64,000 bases of DNA from Pandoraea pulmonicola (lineage in GTDB: Bacteria; Pseudomonadota; Gammaproteobacteria; Burkholderiales; Burkholderiaceae), in the NCBI RefSeq assembly GCF_000815105.2, contig NZ_CP010310.2:1798001-1862000 (forward strand). Direction: 5' to 3'. Of this stretch, positions 27,225 to 37,130 are shown in pieces. The first letter of the stretch is position 1. Every line of letters starts with the position of its first letter. Under the pieces are notes generated by a model. The model saw nothing but the letters and a program-made list of their open reading frames with translations, was not told the origin of the DNA and searched no databases. A program made the position numbers and the translations under genes.

Positions 27225-28307
27225 GTGAAGAGACGCAGTATCGGTGCCGCCTGTCTTTTGGCGTGCGCCTGCACGGCACATGCCGCCGGCAATTCGTTGC
27301 AAATCTACGGGACGATCGACGACGGCCTCACGTACGTGAGCAACTCAGGCGGTGGTCGCATGTTCAAGATGGACGCCGGCATCGGGCAACCCGACCGCTT
27401 CGGCCTGAAGGGACGTGAGGATATCGGGGGCGGGCTCGCCGCCGTGTTCCAGCTGGAACAGGGCTTCAACACGAGCAACGGGGCGCTTATCAACAGTGGT
27501 GTGGAGTGGAACCGTCAGGCGTGGGTCGGCCTGGCGAGCGACCGCTTCGGCATGGTGGCGATCGGCCATCAGACGGACTTCATGCAGGACGTGTCGATCC
27601 GCTATTCGAACGGCTTCTGGCAGCACAACCTGTACGCCTATCACCCGGGCAACCTGGACAACCTGGCGAACTCGTCGCAGATCGACAATGCGGTGAAGTG
27701 GAACAGCGCGAGTTTCCACGGACTGACCGGCGGTCTGATGTACGGCTTCGCGGGCGGCAACGCCCTGGGACGTACGGTCGGCGGCTACGTGAAATACGAC
27801 AATGGTCCGCTTTCGGTCGCGGCGACCTATGTCAGCATCAATAAACGCATGTTCGATTTCTCGTCGCGTCTGGGCATTTCGTCGATCTTCGGACAGTCGG
27901 GGCTGTCGGCCACGAACGTCTTCAAATCGGACGCCGTGAACAACACTGGCATTGGCGCGTCGTATCGCATCTCGTCGCGCTGGAACGTGCACGCGCTCTA
28001 TACGCGCAGCGAAGTGCGTGCGCCGGGCGGCTCGGGCAACATGTTCAACTACGACGTCGGCACGGAGTACCGCGTGACGGAAGCCAACGCGCTCACACTC
28101 GGCTATTCGTACTCGTCATTCAATCACACGCACTACAACCAGATCGAAGCGGGCGACCTTTATTCGTTCTCGAAGCGCACGCAGTTGCAGGCGCAGGTGA
28201 CGTATATCGCCGCCAGCGGCAACAATCGCGCCGCGTCGTATCCGATCGGCGCATCGAGCAATCACGATCAGATGCTGCTGCGCGTGGGCATGTATCACAG
28301 TTTCTAA
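27225..28307 (+). CDS. Outer-membrane porin (Porin_4 family)
   Basis: 360-aa trimeric general porin. A signal peptide of about 20 residues (VKRRSIGAACLLACACTAHA) is followed by mature AGNSLQIYGTIDDGLTYVSNS. The body shows the family blocks RFGLKGREDIGGGLAAVFQLEQGF, NRQAWVGLASDRFGMVAIGHQ and the terminal aromatic LLRVGMYHSF, which is the outer-membrane sorting signal. The start is GTG at 27225 with CAGGAG upstream; upstream in-frame codons are not preceded by a ribosome site. It lies 100 bp before an MFS gene, so the pair may serve uptake of the same solute across both membranes. Confidence 0.92.
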   Translation: MKRRSIGAACLLACACTAHAAGNSLQIYGTIDDGLTYVSNSGGGRMFKMDAGIGQPDRFGLKGREDIGGGLAAVFQLEQGFNTSNGALINSGVEWNRQAWVGLASDRFGMVAIGHQTDFMQDVSIRYSNGFWQHNLYAYHPGNLDNLANSSQIDNAVKWNSASFHGLTGGLMYGFAGGNALGRTVGGYVKYDNGPLSVAATYVSINKRMFDFSSRLGISSIFGQSGLSATNVFKSDAVNNTGIGASYRISSRWNVHALYTRSEVRAPGGSGNMFNYDVGTEYRVTEANALTLGYSYSSFNHTHYNQIEAGDLYSFSKRTQLQAQVTYIAASGNNRAASYPIGASSNHDQMLLRVGMYHSF

Positions 28308-28407
28308 GCCGCGATATTCCCGACGCCGGGCGGTATCGATCGGGCGTCGGGGCGGTAGGTATTCCGACGGTGCAGTGCCTGCGTCGTCGCTCACTTCGAG
28401 AACCCAT

Positions 28408-29769
28408 ATGTCAGTTTCTCCGAGCCCTTCATCGCCGCAGCGCCCCTCGCGCGTGCGCTACTGGATGCTCTTTCTGATCTTCGTCGGCACGGTCATCAAC
28501 TACGTCGACCGCGCCAATCTGTCGGTGGCGGCGCCCATGCTCAAACAGGAGTTCGGCCTCGGTCCGGTCGAGCTGGGCTTCATTTTCTCGGCGTACGCAT
28601 GGACCTACGTCATCGCCAATATTCCGGGCGGTTGGGTGATCGACCGCTTCGGCACGCGCGCGATCTATGGCATCGCCATCCTGAGCTGGTCGGTGCTGAC
28701 CTTCCTGCAGGGCTTCACGTCGCGTTTTTCCACGCTCTTCGGTATGCGGCTTGGCGTGGGCATCGCGGAAGCGCCGACGTTCCCCGTCAATAACCGTGTG
28801 GTCTCGATTTGGTTCGCACAACGCGAGCGGGGCGTGGCGACGAGCGTCTATCTCGTCGGTCAGTACATCGGCATGGCGGCGCTCACGCCGCTGCTCTTCT
28901 GGATCGCCCACACGTGGGGCTGGCGCGAGATTTTCTACGCCACGGGGCTGCTGGGCATCGTCTGGGCCGGGGTGTGGTTCGTCGGTTACCGCGACCCCGA
29001 CAAATGCAAATGGGTCAACGCCGCGGAGCTTGCGCACATCCGCAGCGGCGGTGCGCTGGTCGAGGCGAAGACGCCACGGCAGGGACCGCAGAAATTCCCG
29101 TGGCGCAAGCTGCTCGCGCTGTTCCGCAATCGTCAGATCATAGCGATCTGCGTGGGCAAGTTCGCGTCGCTGTCGTCTTTGTATTTCTTCCTGACGTGGT
29201 TCCCGACCTATCTGATCACGGAGCGTCATATGACGGTGCTCAAGGCCGGCGGCATGACGTCTCTGCCGTTCGTCGCGGCGTCGATCGGCGTGGTCTGCGG
29301 CGGACTGCTTTCCGACTGGCTGCTGCGCCGCGGCGTGGCCGTCGGCACGGCGCGCAAGACGCCGATCGTGACCGGTCTGCTGCTCGTGCCCACGATGTCG
29401 CTGACGGTGCTCACGGATGCGAACTGGCTCGTCATCGCGATCATGTCGTTCGCGTTTTTCGCGCAGGGCGTGGCGTCCGCGTCGTGGTCGCTCGTGGCGG
29501 ACATCGCCCCGAAGGGCATGGTCGGCATCACGGGCGGCGCCGTGAACTTCGCCGGCAACCTGTCGGGCATCGTCACGCCGATCGCCATCGGCTTCATCGT
29601 GAAGGCTACCGGCACGTTCGGCTGGGCCCTGGGCCTCATCAGTCTGTTCGCCATCGCGGGCGTGCTGTGCTACTTGCTGCTGCTCGGCGAGGTCAAGCGC
29701 ATCGAACTCGATGACGACGGAGAAAGTCAGGAACAAGGTCGGGTGAACGGCAAGGCTCGCGCGGCCTGA
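28408..29769 (+). CDS. MFS transporter, anion:cation symporter (sugar acid/phthalate) type
   Basis: 453-aa 12-helix permease of the ACS family (hexuronate, glucarate, galactonate and phthalate transporters). The helix 1 block VGTVINYVDRANLSVAAPMLKQEFGL is diagnostic, as are NIPGGWVIDRFGTRAIYG and GIAEAPTFPVNNRVVSIWF. ATG at 28408. It follows the porin and probably imports a sugar acid or aromatic acid. No matching catabolic gene lies next to it. Confidence 0.92.
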   Translation: MSVSPSPSSPQRPSRVRYWMLFLIFVGTVINYVDRANLSVAAPMLKQEFGLGPVELGFIFSAYAWTYVIANIPGGWVIDRFGTRAIYGIAILSWSVLTFLQGFTSRFSTLFGMRLGVGIAEAPTFPVNNRVVSIWFAQRERGVATSVYLVGQYIGMAALTPLLFWIAHTWGWREIFYATGLLGIVWAGVWFVGYRDPDKCKWVNAAELAHIRSGGALVEAKTPRQGPQKFPWRKLLALFRNRQIIAICVGKFASLSSLYFFLTWFPTYLITERHMTVLKAGGMTSLPFVAASIGVVCGGLLSDWLLRRGVAVGTARKTPIVTGLLLVPTMSLTVLTDANWLVIAIMSFAFFAQGVASASWSLVADIAPKGMVGITGGAVNFAGNLSGIVTPIAIGFIVKATGTFGWALGLISLFAIAGVLCYLLLLGEVKRIELDDDGESQEQGRVNGKARAA

Positions 29770-29820
29770 ACGCCATCGATCGGCCGTGCTCGCAGGTGCC
29801 GGTGGTCGCCCATGCGAGCG

Positions 29821-29900
29821 TATGCGCATGTATGCCGGTGCACGTCGGCGTACGAGTGCGTACCAGCGCGTATCCGTGCGTACTCGTGCGTACTCGTGTG
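29821..29900. repeat. Eight degenerate 10-bp tandem repeats
   Basis: Ten-base units in register: TATGCGCATG, TATGCCGGTG, CACGTCGGCG, TACGAGTGCG, TACCAGCGCG, TATCCGTGCG, TACTCGTGCG, TACTCGTGTG. The last five share TAYnnGYGYG. The block ends next to the stop of the leftward AraC gene and fills the convergent spacer between it and the MFS gene. Confidence 0.7.
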
Positions 29901-30911
29901 TCAGGCCTCCACGGCCTGACGTCGATAGTCGCCGGGACGCGCCCCCGTCCACTTCCGGAACGCGCGGAAGAAGGCGCTTGGATCGGCGAAGCCCAACGAC
30001 AGCGCGATCTCCAGCATCGGCTTGGACGTGTGACACAGCGCGTGAATCGCCAGATCGCGCCGCAACTGATCCTTGATCGACTGGTACGACTGCCCCTCGT
30101 CCTCCAGCCGTCGGCGCAGTGTCGACGGTGTCGTGTGGAACTCGGCCGCCAGGGTTTCGAACGCCGGCCAGCTATCGGTCGGCATCGTCTTGAGCCGACG
30201 GCGCACGCGCGCCACCATCCCCTTCGTATTCTTGTACTTGAGGATGATGTTGGCCGGCGCCGCCCGCAGGAAATCCTTCACCGTGACTTCGTCCTGTACG
30301 ACCGGCAGGTCCAGGCACGCCGCATCGAATTCGATCGCCGTGTGTGGCGCTTCGAACACCAGCCGCGGCGCGTACATGGTGCGGTACTCGTCGCTGTAGA
30401 CCGGCTCCGGATAGGCGAAATAGGCGGTGCCCAACGTGACGCGGCGCGCGATCAGCCAGCACGTCAGCGCGTAGAAGAGAATCAGGAGCGTTTCATGCCC
30501 GAAGATGCGCGGCGCCTGGGCGTCGGCGCGCTCATGGACTTCCAGCCGGGCGAGCGCTCCGTCGCGAACGAGGTGCATCTCCAGATCGTCGAGCAACAGC
30601 CCCATGAAGCGGGTCGCACGCTGCAACGCTTGCTCGAGCGTGCGGCACGCGACGACGCTGTGACAGAGCATCGCGAAGCTGCCCACCTTCATACGGCGCG
30701 AATCCTGTCCGAAGAACTCGTCGTCGAGCGCGACGCTGATCAGTCGCCACAAGTTCGCATACCGGTCGGACGATACGCGCGCCTGCGGATGCATGAGCAA
30801 CGACGGGGCGATGTCCGCCGAGCGCAGCAATGCCGGGACGTTGCCGCCCAGCCGCTCGACATGCGCCAGTGCATTGATAACGAAATGAATCGAGATGCTG
30901 CCTTTTTCCAT
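29901..30911 (-). CDS. AraC-family regulator with arabinose-binding-like N-terminal domain (OruR type)
   Basis: 336-aa regulator. The N-terminal two-thirds (about 20-210) is the Arabinose_bd/DUF2236-like sensing domain of OruR/ArgR-type AraC proteins: VERLGGNVPALLRSADI, QARVSSDRYANLWRLIS. The C-terminal HTH_18 (about 235-335) shows FHTTPSTLRRRLEDEGQSYQSIKDQLRRDLA and IALSLGFADPSAFFRAFRKWTGARPGDYR. ATG at 30911. It lies just downstream of the SDR gene on the same strand but is separated by a 144-bp gap. It may regulate the acyl-CoA cluster. Confidence 0.9.
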   Translation of the reverse strand: MEKGSISIHFVINALAHVERLGGNVPALLRSADIAPSLLMHPQARVSSDRYANLWRLISVALDDEFFGQDSRRMKVGSFAMLCHSVVACRTLEQALQRATRFMGLLLDDLEMHLVRDGALARLEVHERADAQAPRIFGHETLLILFYALTCWLIARRVTLGTAYFAYPEPVYSDEYRTMYAPRLVFEAPHTAIEFDAACLDLPVVQDEVTVKDFLRAAPANIILKYKNTKGMVARVRRRLKTMPTDSWPAFETLAAEFHTTPSTLRRRLEDEGQSYQSIKDQLRRDLAIHALCHTSKPMLEIALSLGFADPSAFFRAFRKWTGARPGDYRRQAVEA

Positions 30912-31055
30912 GCGTCGCGAAACGGAGTGCCGTAGCAGGGGGACGCAGGGATTCTAGCAGTGCGGCCCCCGACGGCGCTTCCGGTCCCATCCGAAAACGG
31001 GATCGGCGTATTCCGATATCGTGCGCGACGCCGGAGGGGCGGCGCAGGCGCAGGC

Positions 31056-31823
31056 TTATTTCGGTGCCATGCGCAAAGCGCCATCGAGGCGGATCACTTC
31101 GCCGTTGATCATCGTATTCTCGAGGATGTGACGCACGAGCGCCGCATATTCGGACGGCCGTCCGAGTCGCGGTGGGAAGGGGACGGACGCGCCGAGCGCG
31201 GCCTGCACTTCGGGCGTCATACCCGCCATCATCGGCGTTTCGAAAATGCCCGGGGCGATCGTGACGACGCGTACGCCTACGCGAGCCAGCTCACGCGCGG
31301 CCGGCAGCGTGAGCGCCGCGACTCCGCCCTTGGATGCGGCGTAGGCCGCCTGGCCGATCTGGCCGTCGAAGGCGGCGACCGAAGCCGTGTTGATGACCAC
31401 GCCGCGCTCGCCTTCCGCGTCGGCCTTGCCGTCGGCCATTGCCGACGCGGCAACCCGAAGCACGTTGAACGTGCCGATCAGATTGACGTTGACGATGCGC
31501 GCGAAGCTGTCGAGCCGGTGCGGTCCCTGCTTGCCGAGAATGCGCTCGCCGATGACCAGTCCGGCGCAGTTGACCACGCCGTTCAGGCCGCCGAAGGTTT
31601 GCGTGGCCGTTTCCACCAGATGCTGCACGTCGTCTTCGCGGGTGATGTCGGTGGCGACGAAGCGGGCGGCGTTGCCCAGCGCATCGGCCTGCCTGGCGCC
31701 GGCTTCGGCGTTGATGTCGCCGAGCACGACCTTGCCGCCCGCATCGACGAGCATGCGCGCGGTGGCGGCGCCAAGACCCGACGACGCGCCGGTCACGAGA
31801 AAGACACGATCCTTGATTTGCAT
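31056..31823 (-). CDS. SDR-family 3-hydroxyacyl-CoA dehydrogenase-like protein
   Basis: 255-aa short-chain dehydrogenase. The cofactor motif TGASSGLG is at 11-18, and the catalytic Ser148, Tyr161 and Lys165 lie in [21 protein letters not shown]. The sequence [18 protein letters not shown] and the ending [15 protein letters not shown] are characteristic of the HSD10/3-hydroxy-2-methylbutyryl-CoA dehydrogenase branch. The ATG at 31823 follows AGGAAT. Co-transcribed 65 bp after the acyl-CoA synthetase gene and next to acyl-CoA dehydrogenase and hydrolase genes, it probably oxidises a branched 3-hydroxyacyl-CoA. Confidence 0.9.
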   Translation of the reverse strand: MQIKDRVFLVTGASSGLGAATARMLVDAGGKVVLGDINAEAGARQADALGNAARFVATDITREDDVQHLVETATQTFGGLNGVVNCAGLVIGERILGKQGPHRLDSFARIVNVNLIGTFNVLRVAASAMADGKADAEGERGVVINTASVAAFDGQIGQAAYAASKGGVAALTLPAARELARVGVRVVTIAPGIFETPMMAGMTPEVQAALGASVPFPPRLGRPSEYAALVRHILENTMINGEVIRLDGALRMAPK

Positions 31824-31888
31824 GTGTTGCGATTCCTGTAAGAGTGCGGGTGCAGATGCGGTCCGGTCGGCAGGACCGGACGGACCGA

Positions 31889-33550
31889 TCACGCGGCGTT
31901 GGCCGACGATTGCGTGGCCTTGGCGATTTCCTGATTTCGAAGAATGAAGCGTTGCAGCTTGCCGCTCGGCGTCTTGGGCAGTTCGGCGACGAATTCCACT
32001 TCGCGCGGATAGGCGTGCGTGGACAGGCGATGCCTGACGTGTTCCCGCAATTCGCGCGCCAGCGCCTCGGTCGGCGCGAACTGCGGGTGCAGCACGACGA
32101 ACGCCTTGATCAGTTCCGTGCGTTCCGGGTCCGGCTTGCCGACCACCGCCGTCTCGATCACCGCCGGATGTTCGATCAGGGCGCTCTCCACGTCGAAAGG
32201 TCCGATGCGATACCCGGCGGAGGTGATCACGTCGTCGTTGCGTCCGACGAAGCTGATGCTGCCGTCCTCGTTACGCTCGACGGTGTCGCCCGAGAGGTAG
32301 TAGTCGCCCACGAAGGCGGGCGTCTCTCGCTCCCAGTAGCCGCCGAACCACATCAGCGGCGATTGCCTGCGGTCGAGCGCCAGCACACCGGGCTGACCGA
32401 CGGGGCATTCGCGACCGTCGTCGTCGAGCACGACGACGCGATGGCCCGGTGACGCGAAACCGGCCGTCCCCGCCCGCACAGGGTGGGCGAGCGCATGGTG
32501 ATTGCACACGACCATGCCGAGCTCGGTCTGCCCGTAGTGGTCGTGAATCGTCACGCCGAGATGCTCGTCGAACCAGCGGATGACTTCGGGGTTGAGCGGC
32601 TCCCCCGCGCTCGACGCGGCACGCAGTTGCCCTTTCACGGGCGCGGCCGCCTTGTCGCCGCCCGCGATCAACAGGCGGAACGCCGTGGGCGAGCCCGCCA
32701 GGTTCGTGATGCCGAGCTTGCGGATGATGCGGTAGGTGCTCTCGACGTTGAAAGGACCGTCGTAGAACGTCGTCGGAACGCCAAGCGCGAGCGGCCCCGT
32801 CACGCCGTAGTACAGGCCATAGGCCCAGCCCGGATCGGCAACGTTCCAGAACGCATCGGTCGGACGCAGGTCGACAGCGTCGCGCATGTAGCCGACGAAG
32901 GCCATGATGGCGCGCAGCGGCACCATCACCGGTTTGGCCGCGCCGGTGGTGCCCGAGGTGAACATCATCAGGAACGGGTCGTCGCCGCGTCGCAGCACCG
33001 GTGCGAACGTCTCGTCGTGCTGTTCGACCTCGTGCCAGAAGCTGAAATCGCCACGCCGAATGCCTTGGCCGCGCGCGCCGCCGACGGTCGCCACCGGCGG
33101 GCAGTTGACCACTTCGGCCAGCTTGCCGCGATTCGCGCCGTCGGTCACCACGAGCTTGCTCTGCGCGCTGTGCAGGCGATGCTCGATGGCTTTCGGGCCG
33201 AACGCGGTGAACAGCGGTTGGTAGACCGCCCCCGCGCGCCACGTGCCGAGAATCGTCACGAGCAGTTCGGGCGTGCGGGGCAGCAGGCCGCTCACGCGAT
33301 CGCCGGGCTGCACACCCTGTTCGCGCAGAAAGTTGGCAAAGCGCGCGGAGAGCGTTTGCAACTGCCGGTACGTCCAGGTCTGACTGGCGCCGTCCCTGCC
33401 TTCCCAGAACAGCGCTATGCGCCCGGGAAGCGCGTGGCGGTCGCAACACTCGATGCAGGCGTTCATTGCATCGAGATTGCCGGCGAGCGTGGCACGCACG
33501 GTGGCATCGAGGTCGAACGCCCGGTAGGCGTCGGCGTACTCCACAGTCAT
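31889..33550 (-). CDS. AMP-forming acyl-CoA synthetase
   Basis: 553-aa adenylate-forming ligase that activates a carboxylic acid to its acyl-CoA. Motifs: P-loop [13 protein letters not shown]5 [11 protein letters not shown], hinge [22 protein letters not shown] and A10 catalytic Lys in [11 protein letters not shown]. It resembles medium-chain and propionyl/acetyl-CoA synthetase-like (ACSM) proteins. The ATG at 33550 has AGGAGA upstream; the much longer open frame to 33874 lacks a ribosome site and is low-complexity Arg/Pro-rich, so it is rejected. First gene of the leftward unit with the SDR. Confidence 0.92.
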   Translation of the reverse strand: MTVEYADAYRAFDLDATVRATLAGNLDAMNACIECCDRHALPGRIALFWEGRDGASQTWTYRQLQTLSARFANFLREQGVQPGDRVSGLLPRTPELLVTILGTWRAGAVYQPLFTAFGPKAIEHRLHSAQSKLVVTDGANRGKLAEVVNCPPVATVGGARGQGIRRGDFSFWHEVEQHDETFAPVLRRGDDPFLMMFTSGTTGAAKPVMVPLRAIMAFVGYMRDAVDLRPTDAFWNVADPGWAYGLYYGVTGPLALGVPTTFYDGPFNVESTYRIIRKLGITNLAGSPTAFRLLIAGGDKAAAPVKGQLRAASSAGEPLNPEVIRWFDEHLGVTIHDHYGQTELGMVVCNHHALAHPVRAGTAGFASPGHRVVVLDDDGRECPVGQPGVLALDRRQSPLMWFGGYWERETPAFVGDYYLSGDTVERNEDGSISFVGRNDDVITSAGYRIGPFDVESALIEHPAVIETAVVGKPDPERTELIKAFVVLHPQFAPTEALARELREHVRHRLSTHAYPREVEFVAELPKTPSGKLQRFILRNQEIAKATQSSANAA

Positions 33551-33986
33551 GGGTTGTCTCCTGTCATCGAATGCTGGCCGGCGGCGCGCGGACGACGAAA
33601 CGGCATCGGTGCGCGCCGCGGCTTCCCCGGGGCGCCGTCTTGGTGGGGGCGCGGCGCTCTCGGGGAGAATGGCGAAATTCATCCTAATGTGCGCCATTGG
33701 CGCCAGGCAATGTCCAAACGGGTCAGAGTTCGTGAAGGATTTTTCCACTCGGTCAACGCGGTGGGCGGCGCCGCGGAAGTGCCGCCTGGCGAGGGCGTCG
33801 AGGGGGCTTGGCGAAAATAGGGCGTTGTCCGGGGTGTCGATCGGACGCCTCCGATGGCAATTCCGCTCATCCAATTTGCTGTTTTTGGCTATGGTGCCAA
33901 AGCCTCGCCATCCCTAAACTGGGCCCATCGATACGACAGGCGTCAGCGGGGCCGTTCGGATCCCGCCAGGGCGCAGGAGACAGAAC
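33551..33986. other. Divergent promoter region of the acyl-CoA cluster
   Basis: About 435 bp between the leftward synthetase and rightward dehydrogenase genes. The middle part (33690-33900) is less GC-rich and probably holds both promoters. No clear operator repeat was found by eye. Confidence 0.45.
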
Positions 33987-35120
33987 ATGGATTTCTATAC
34001 GGAAGACCAGCGCATGATTCGCGATATGGCGCGCGCGTTCGCCACCGAACAACTTGCGCCGAACGCTGCCCAGTGGGATCGCGACTGCGCCCTGCCCGAC
34101 GCCATGGTCGCGCAGATGGGCGAGTTGGGACTGCTCGGCATGATGGTGCCGGAAGAGTTCGGCGGCTCGTATACCGACTACACGGCCTACGCGCTGGCGA
34201 TGGAGGAGATCGCGGCGGGCTGCGCGTCCACGGCCACGATGATGTCCGTGCACAACTCGGTCGGCTGCGCGCCGATCCTGAAATTCGGTACGCAGGCCCA
34301 GCGCGAGCGCTGGCTGCCCGATCTGGCAGCGGGCCGAAAGATCGGCGCCTTCTGTCTGACCGAGCCGCAAGCCGGCTCCGAAGCGAACAACCTGCGCACG
34401 CGCGCGGAGCGCCGCGGCGACAAGTGGGTGCTCAACGGCAGCAAGCAGTTCGTGACGAACGGCAAGCGGGCGGCGGTCGCCATCGTGTTTGCCGTCACGG
34501 ATCCGGCGGCGGGCAAGCGCGGCATCTCCGCATTCATCGTCCCGACGGACACCAAGGGGTTCGAAGTGGGGCACCCCGAGCACAAGCTGGGTATTCGCGC
34601 GTCGGACACCTGTCCGATCACGCTGGTCGATTGCGAGGTGGGCGACGACGCTCTGCTTGGCGAACCGGGGCAGGGGCTCAAGATCGCCTTGTCCAACCTG
34701 GAAGGTGGACGTATCGGCATCGCGGCCCTGGCGCTCGGCGTGGCGCGCGCGGCATTCGAGGCGGCGCTGCGCTATTCGAGCGAACGCCAGCAATTCGGCA
34801 AGCCGATTCGGGAGCATCAGAGCATTGCGAACATGTTGGCCGACATGAGCACACGCATCAACGCGGCACGCTTTCTGATCCTGCACGCGGCGGCGCTTCG
34901 CACGCAGGGCTTGCCGTGTTTGTCGGAGGCGTCGCAGGCGAAGCTCTTTGCGTCGGAACTGGCCGAATGGGTCTGCTCGCACGCCATCCAGATCCACGGT
35001 GGCTACGGCTATCTCGAAGACTATCCGGTCGAGCGACATTATCGCGACGCGCGCATCACGCAGATCTACGAGGGTACCAGCGAGATTCAGCGTCAGGTCA
35101 TCGCACGCGCGTTGGAGTGA
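33987..35120 (+). CDS. Acyl-CoA dehydrogenase, isobutyryl/short-branched-chain type
   Basis: 377-aa flavoprotein of normal family length. It shows [19 protein letters not shown] (FAD site), the C-terminal [24 protein letters not shown], and the catalytic base Glu362 in YEGTSEIQ. The start [19 protein letters not shown] at 33987 follows GGAG. Sequence flavour and neighbours (an HSD10-like SDR and a 3-hydroxyisobutyryl-CoA hydrolase-like protein) favour isobutyryl-CoA or 2-methylbutyryl-CoA as substrate. Electrons would go to ETF, encoded 11 kb away in this window. Confidence 0.92.
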   Translation: MDFYTEDQRMIRDMARAFATEQLAPNAAQWDRDCALPDAMVAQMGELGLLGMMVPEEFGGSYTDYTAYALAMEEIAAGCASTATMMSVHNSVGCAPILKFGTQAQRERWLPDLAAGRKIGAFCLTEPQAGSEANNLRTRAERRGDKWVLNGSKQFVTNGKRAAVAIVFAVTDPAAGKRGISAFIVPTDTKGFEVGHPEHKLGIRASDTCPITLVDCEVGDDALLGEPGQGLKIALSNLEGGRIGIAALALGVARAAFEAALRYSSERQQFGKPIREHQSIANMLADMSTRINAARFLILHAAALRTQGLPCLSEASQAKLFASELAEWVCSHAIQIHGGYGYLEDYPVERHYRDARITQIYEGTSEIQRQVIARALE

Positions 35121-35356
35121 GCCGCCATCGGCGCTGACGGCATCGAACGCCGTCTGTGCGTGGCATCGCAGGCGCATTGGGCGGCCGACGCCGCTGCCGG
35201 ACGCATGCGAAGAACGCGCGTGGAGGGCGCAATACGGCAATACAGAACGCAAACACAGGCCTCGTACACAGGATCCGCGGACAGGGCGCGGAGGCGGCAC
35301 GCGAGCACCGGGCTCGGCTTGGGGCGTAGTCGAACGCTGGGCGGAGGAGGAAAGAA

Positions 35357-36508
35357 GTGAATCTGCACGATGGCGCCATCCAGGCGCAGGATGAAGTGTT
35401 GTTCGACGTGATCAATGGTTTCGGCGTGATCACGCTGAACCGGCCGCGCGCGCTCAATGCGATCACGCACGGCATGGTGCGTTCGATGTGGGCGCAACTC
35501 AGTGCCTGGGCCAGCGATCCGGCCGTTCACGCCGTACTCATCGAAGGGGCCGGCGAAAAGGCATTCTGCGCAGGCGGTGACGTGCGTGCGCTGTACGACA
35601 GCCGGGTGAACAACACCAACGAACATCAGGCCTTCTTCGTCGACGAATATCGCCTCGACTATCTGATTCACCGATATCCGAAGCCGTATATCGCGCTACT
35701 CGACGGCATCGTGATGGGCGGTGGTATGGGCGTTGCACAAGGCGCGGCGCTGCGGATCGTGACCGACCGGACGCGTCTGGCGATGCCGGAGACAGGCATC
35801 GGATTGTTCCCGGATGTGGGGGCGAGCTGGTTTCTCGGGCACCTGGCGCCGACGCTGGCGCGCTATCTCGGGCTGTCCGGCGCGACCATCACGGCGGCCG
35901 ATGCGCTGTACTGCGGGCTGGCCGACGTCTGGCTCGAAGGCGATGCGCCGGAGCGACTGAAGCACATGCTGCGCGAATTCGACTGGTCGACGACGGTGGC
36001 CGGCCCGGGCGCACAAGGCGGTGCGGTGGACTCGACGCCTCTTCTCGAACCGCTTCGCGCGGCGATTCTGCCTTTGGGCCGCACCTGGGCCGACGCGGCA
36101 CCGCTTGCACGGGTCCGGGCGACGCTCGATCGGCATTTCAGCGCCATCGACGTGTCGACCATCGTGGCGTCGCTCGCGGAGGATGCGCATTCCCCATGGG
36201 CCGCGGACACACTGGCGCTATTGAGGCAGCGTTCACCGCTCAGCCTGTGCGTGACCGACCGGCAGTTGCAGAAGGGGCGGCGTCTCGATCTGGCCGATGC
36301 CTTCCGGATGGAACTGGGGCTTGGCCATCACGTCTTCGCGTCGGGCGATTTCGTGGAGGGGGTGCGGGCACTGTTGATCGACAAGGACAAACAACCGCGC
36401 TGGCGCTATGCCACGCTGGCCGACGTGCCGGCCGCCGAGGTCGATGCCTTCTTCGTCTCACCGTGGCCGGAAGATGCGCATCCGCTGAAAGCGTTAGGCG
36501 ACAGTTGA
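35357..36508 (+). CDS. 3-hydroxyisobutyryl-CoA hydrolase-like enoyl-CoA hydratase/isomerase family protein
   Basis: 383-aa crotonase-fold protein. The length (enoyl-CoA hydratases are about 260 aa) and the blocks FCAGGDVRALY, DEYRLDYLIHRYPKPYIALLDGIVMGGGMG and MPETGIGLFPDVGASWFL identify the HIBYL-CoA hydrolase branch, which releases 3-hydroxyisobutyrate from its CoA ester in valine breakdown. The start GTG at 35357 follows GGAGGAGGAAAG; the 236-bp gap after the dehydrogenase gene holds no gene. Hydratase activity on another acyl-CoA cannot be excluded. Confidence 0.88.
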   Translation: MNLHDGAIQAQDEVLFDVINGFGVITLNRPRALNAITHGMVRSMWAQLSAWASDPAVHAVLIEGAGEKAFCAGGDVRALYDSRVNNTNEHQAFFVDEYRLDYLIHRYPKPYIALLDGIVMGGGMGVAQGAALRIVTDRTRLAMPETGIGLFPDVGASWFLGHLAPTLARYLGLSGATITAADALYCGLADVWLEGDAPERLKHMLREFDWSTTVAGPGAQGGAVDSTPLLEPLRAAILPLGRTWADAAPLARVRATLDRHFSAIDVSTIVASLAEDAHSPWAADTLALLRQRSPLSLCVTDRQLQKGRRLDLADAFRMELGLGHHVFASGDFVEGVRALLIDKDKQPRWRYATLADVPAAEVDAFFVSPWPEDAHPLKALGDS

Positions 36509-36572
36509 ACTCGGGCAAACGCATGCGACAATGCCGGTTTTGCGGGGGACCGCACAATCCGTTGGAGTCCAG

Positions 36573-37130
36573 ATGCTCGTCGAAATTGCCCGTCTGCTGC
36601 TAGACCTCGTTTTCTCGCTATTCGGCGCCTTGTTGTTGCTTCGCGTGTGGATGCAGGCGACACGACTGCCGCCGCGCAACCCGCTCTCGCAGGGGATTTT
36701 TCAGTTCACCAACTGGATCGTGTTGCCGTTGCGGCGTGTCGTCCCTGGCGTTGGCGGCATCGACTGGGCGTGCGTGATCGGCGCCTGGCTATGTGCGATT
36801 GTCTACCTCGTGCTGATCACGGCGGTGGTCGGAGTGTCGCCGGTCACGGTGTTCCCGCGCGGTCTGCTCGTCGCGCTCGTGCTCGTCGCGAAATGGGGCG
36901 CCAATCTGGTGATGTGGCTCACGTTGCTCATGGCGGTGCTGTCCTGGGTCAACCCGCGCGCCACGGCAATGCCGATTCTGCAGCATCTGCTCGATCCGCT
37001 GCTGCGTCCGTTGCGCCGCGTGATCCCCATGCTCGGCGGCTTCGATCTCTCGCCGCTGGCGTTGTTCGTTCTGATGCAGATTCTGCTGATCGTCCTCGCG
37101 CGCTTAAGCCTCTTCTTCGCGATGCTCTGA
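36573..37130 (+). CDS. YggT family integral membrane protein
   Basis: 185-aa membrane protein with two copies of the YggT domain. Each copy is a helix pair around PLLRPLRR or IVLPLRRVVPG (first copy about 5-95, second about 105-185). Members are inner-membrane proteins linked to osmotic or division-related functions; the exact role is unknown. The ATG at 36573 follows TTGGAG. It is 64 bp from the hydrolase gene and its 3' end overlaps the convergent hypothetical gene by 27 bp. Confidence 0.88.
   Translation: MLVEIARLLLDLVFSLFGALLLLRVWMQATRLPPRNPLSQGIFQFTNWIVLPLRRVVPGVGGIDWACVIGAWLCAIVYLVLITAVVGVSPVTVFPRGLLVALVLVAKWGANLVMWLTLLMAVLSWVNPRATAMPILQHLLDPLLRPLRRVIPMLGGFDLSPLALFVLMQILLIVLARLSLFFAML

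Noticed and set aside
29821..29900. CRISPR-like array
   Set aside because: The units are 10 bp, contiguous and without spacers; it is a simple tandem repeat.
31889..33874. Longer 661-aa start for the acyl-CoA synthetase
   Set aside because: The extra 108 residues are low-complexity and the ATG at 33550 has a clear AGGAGA ribosome site.
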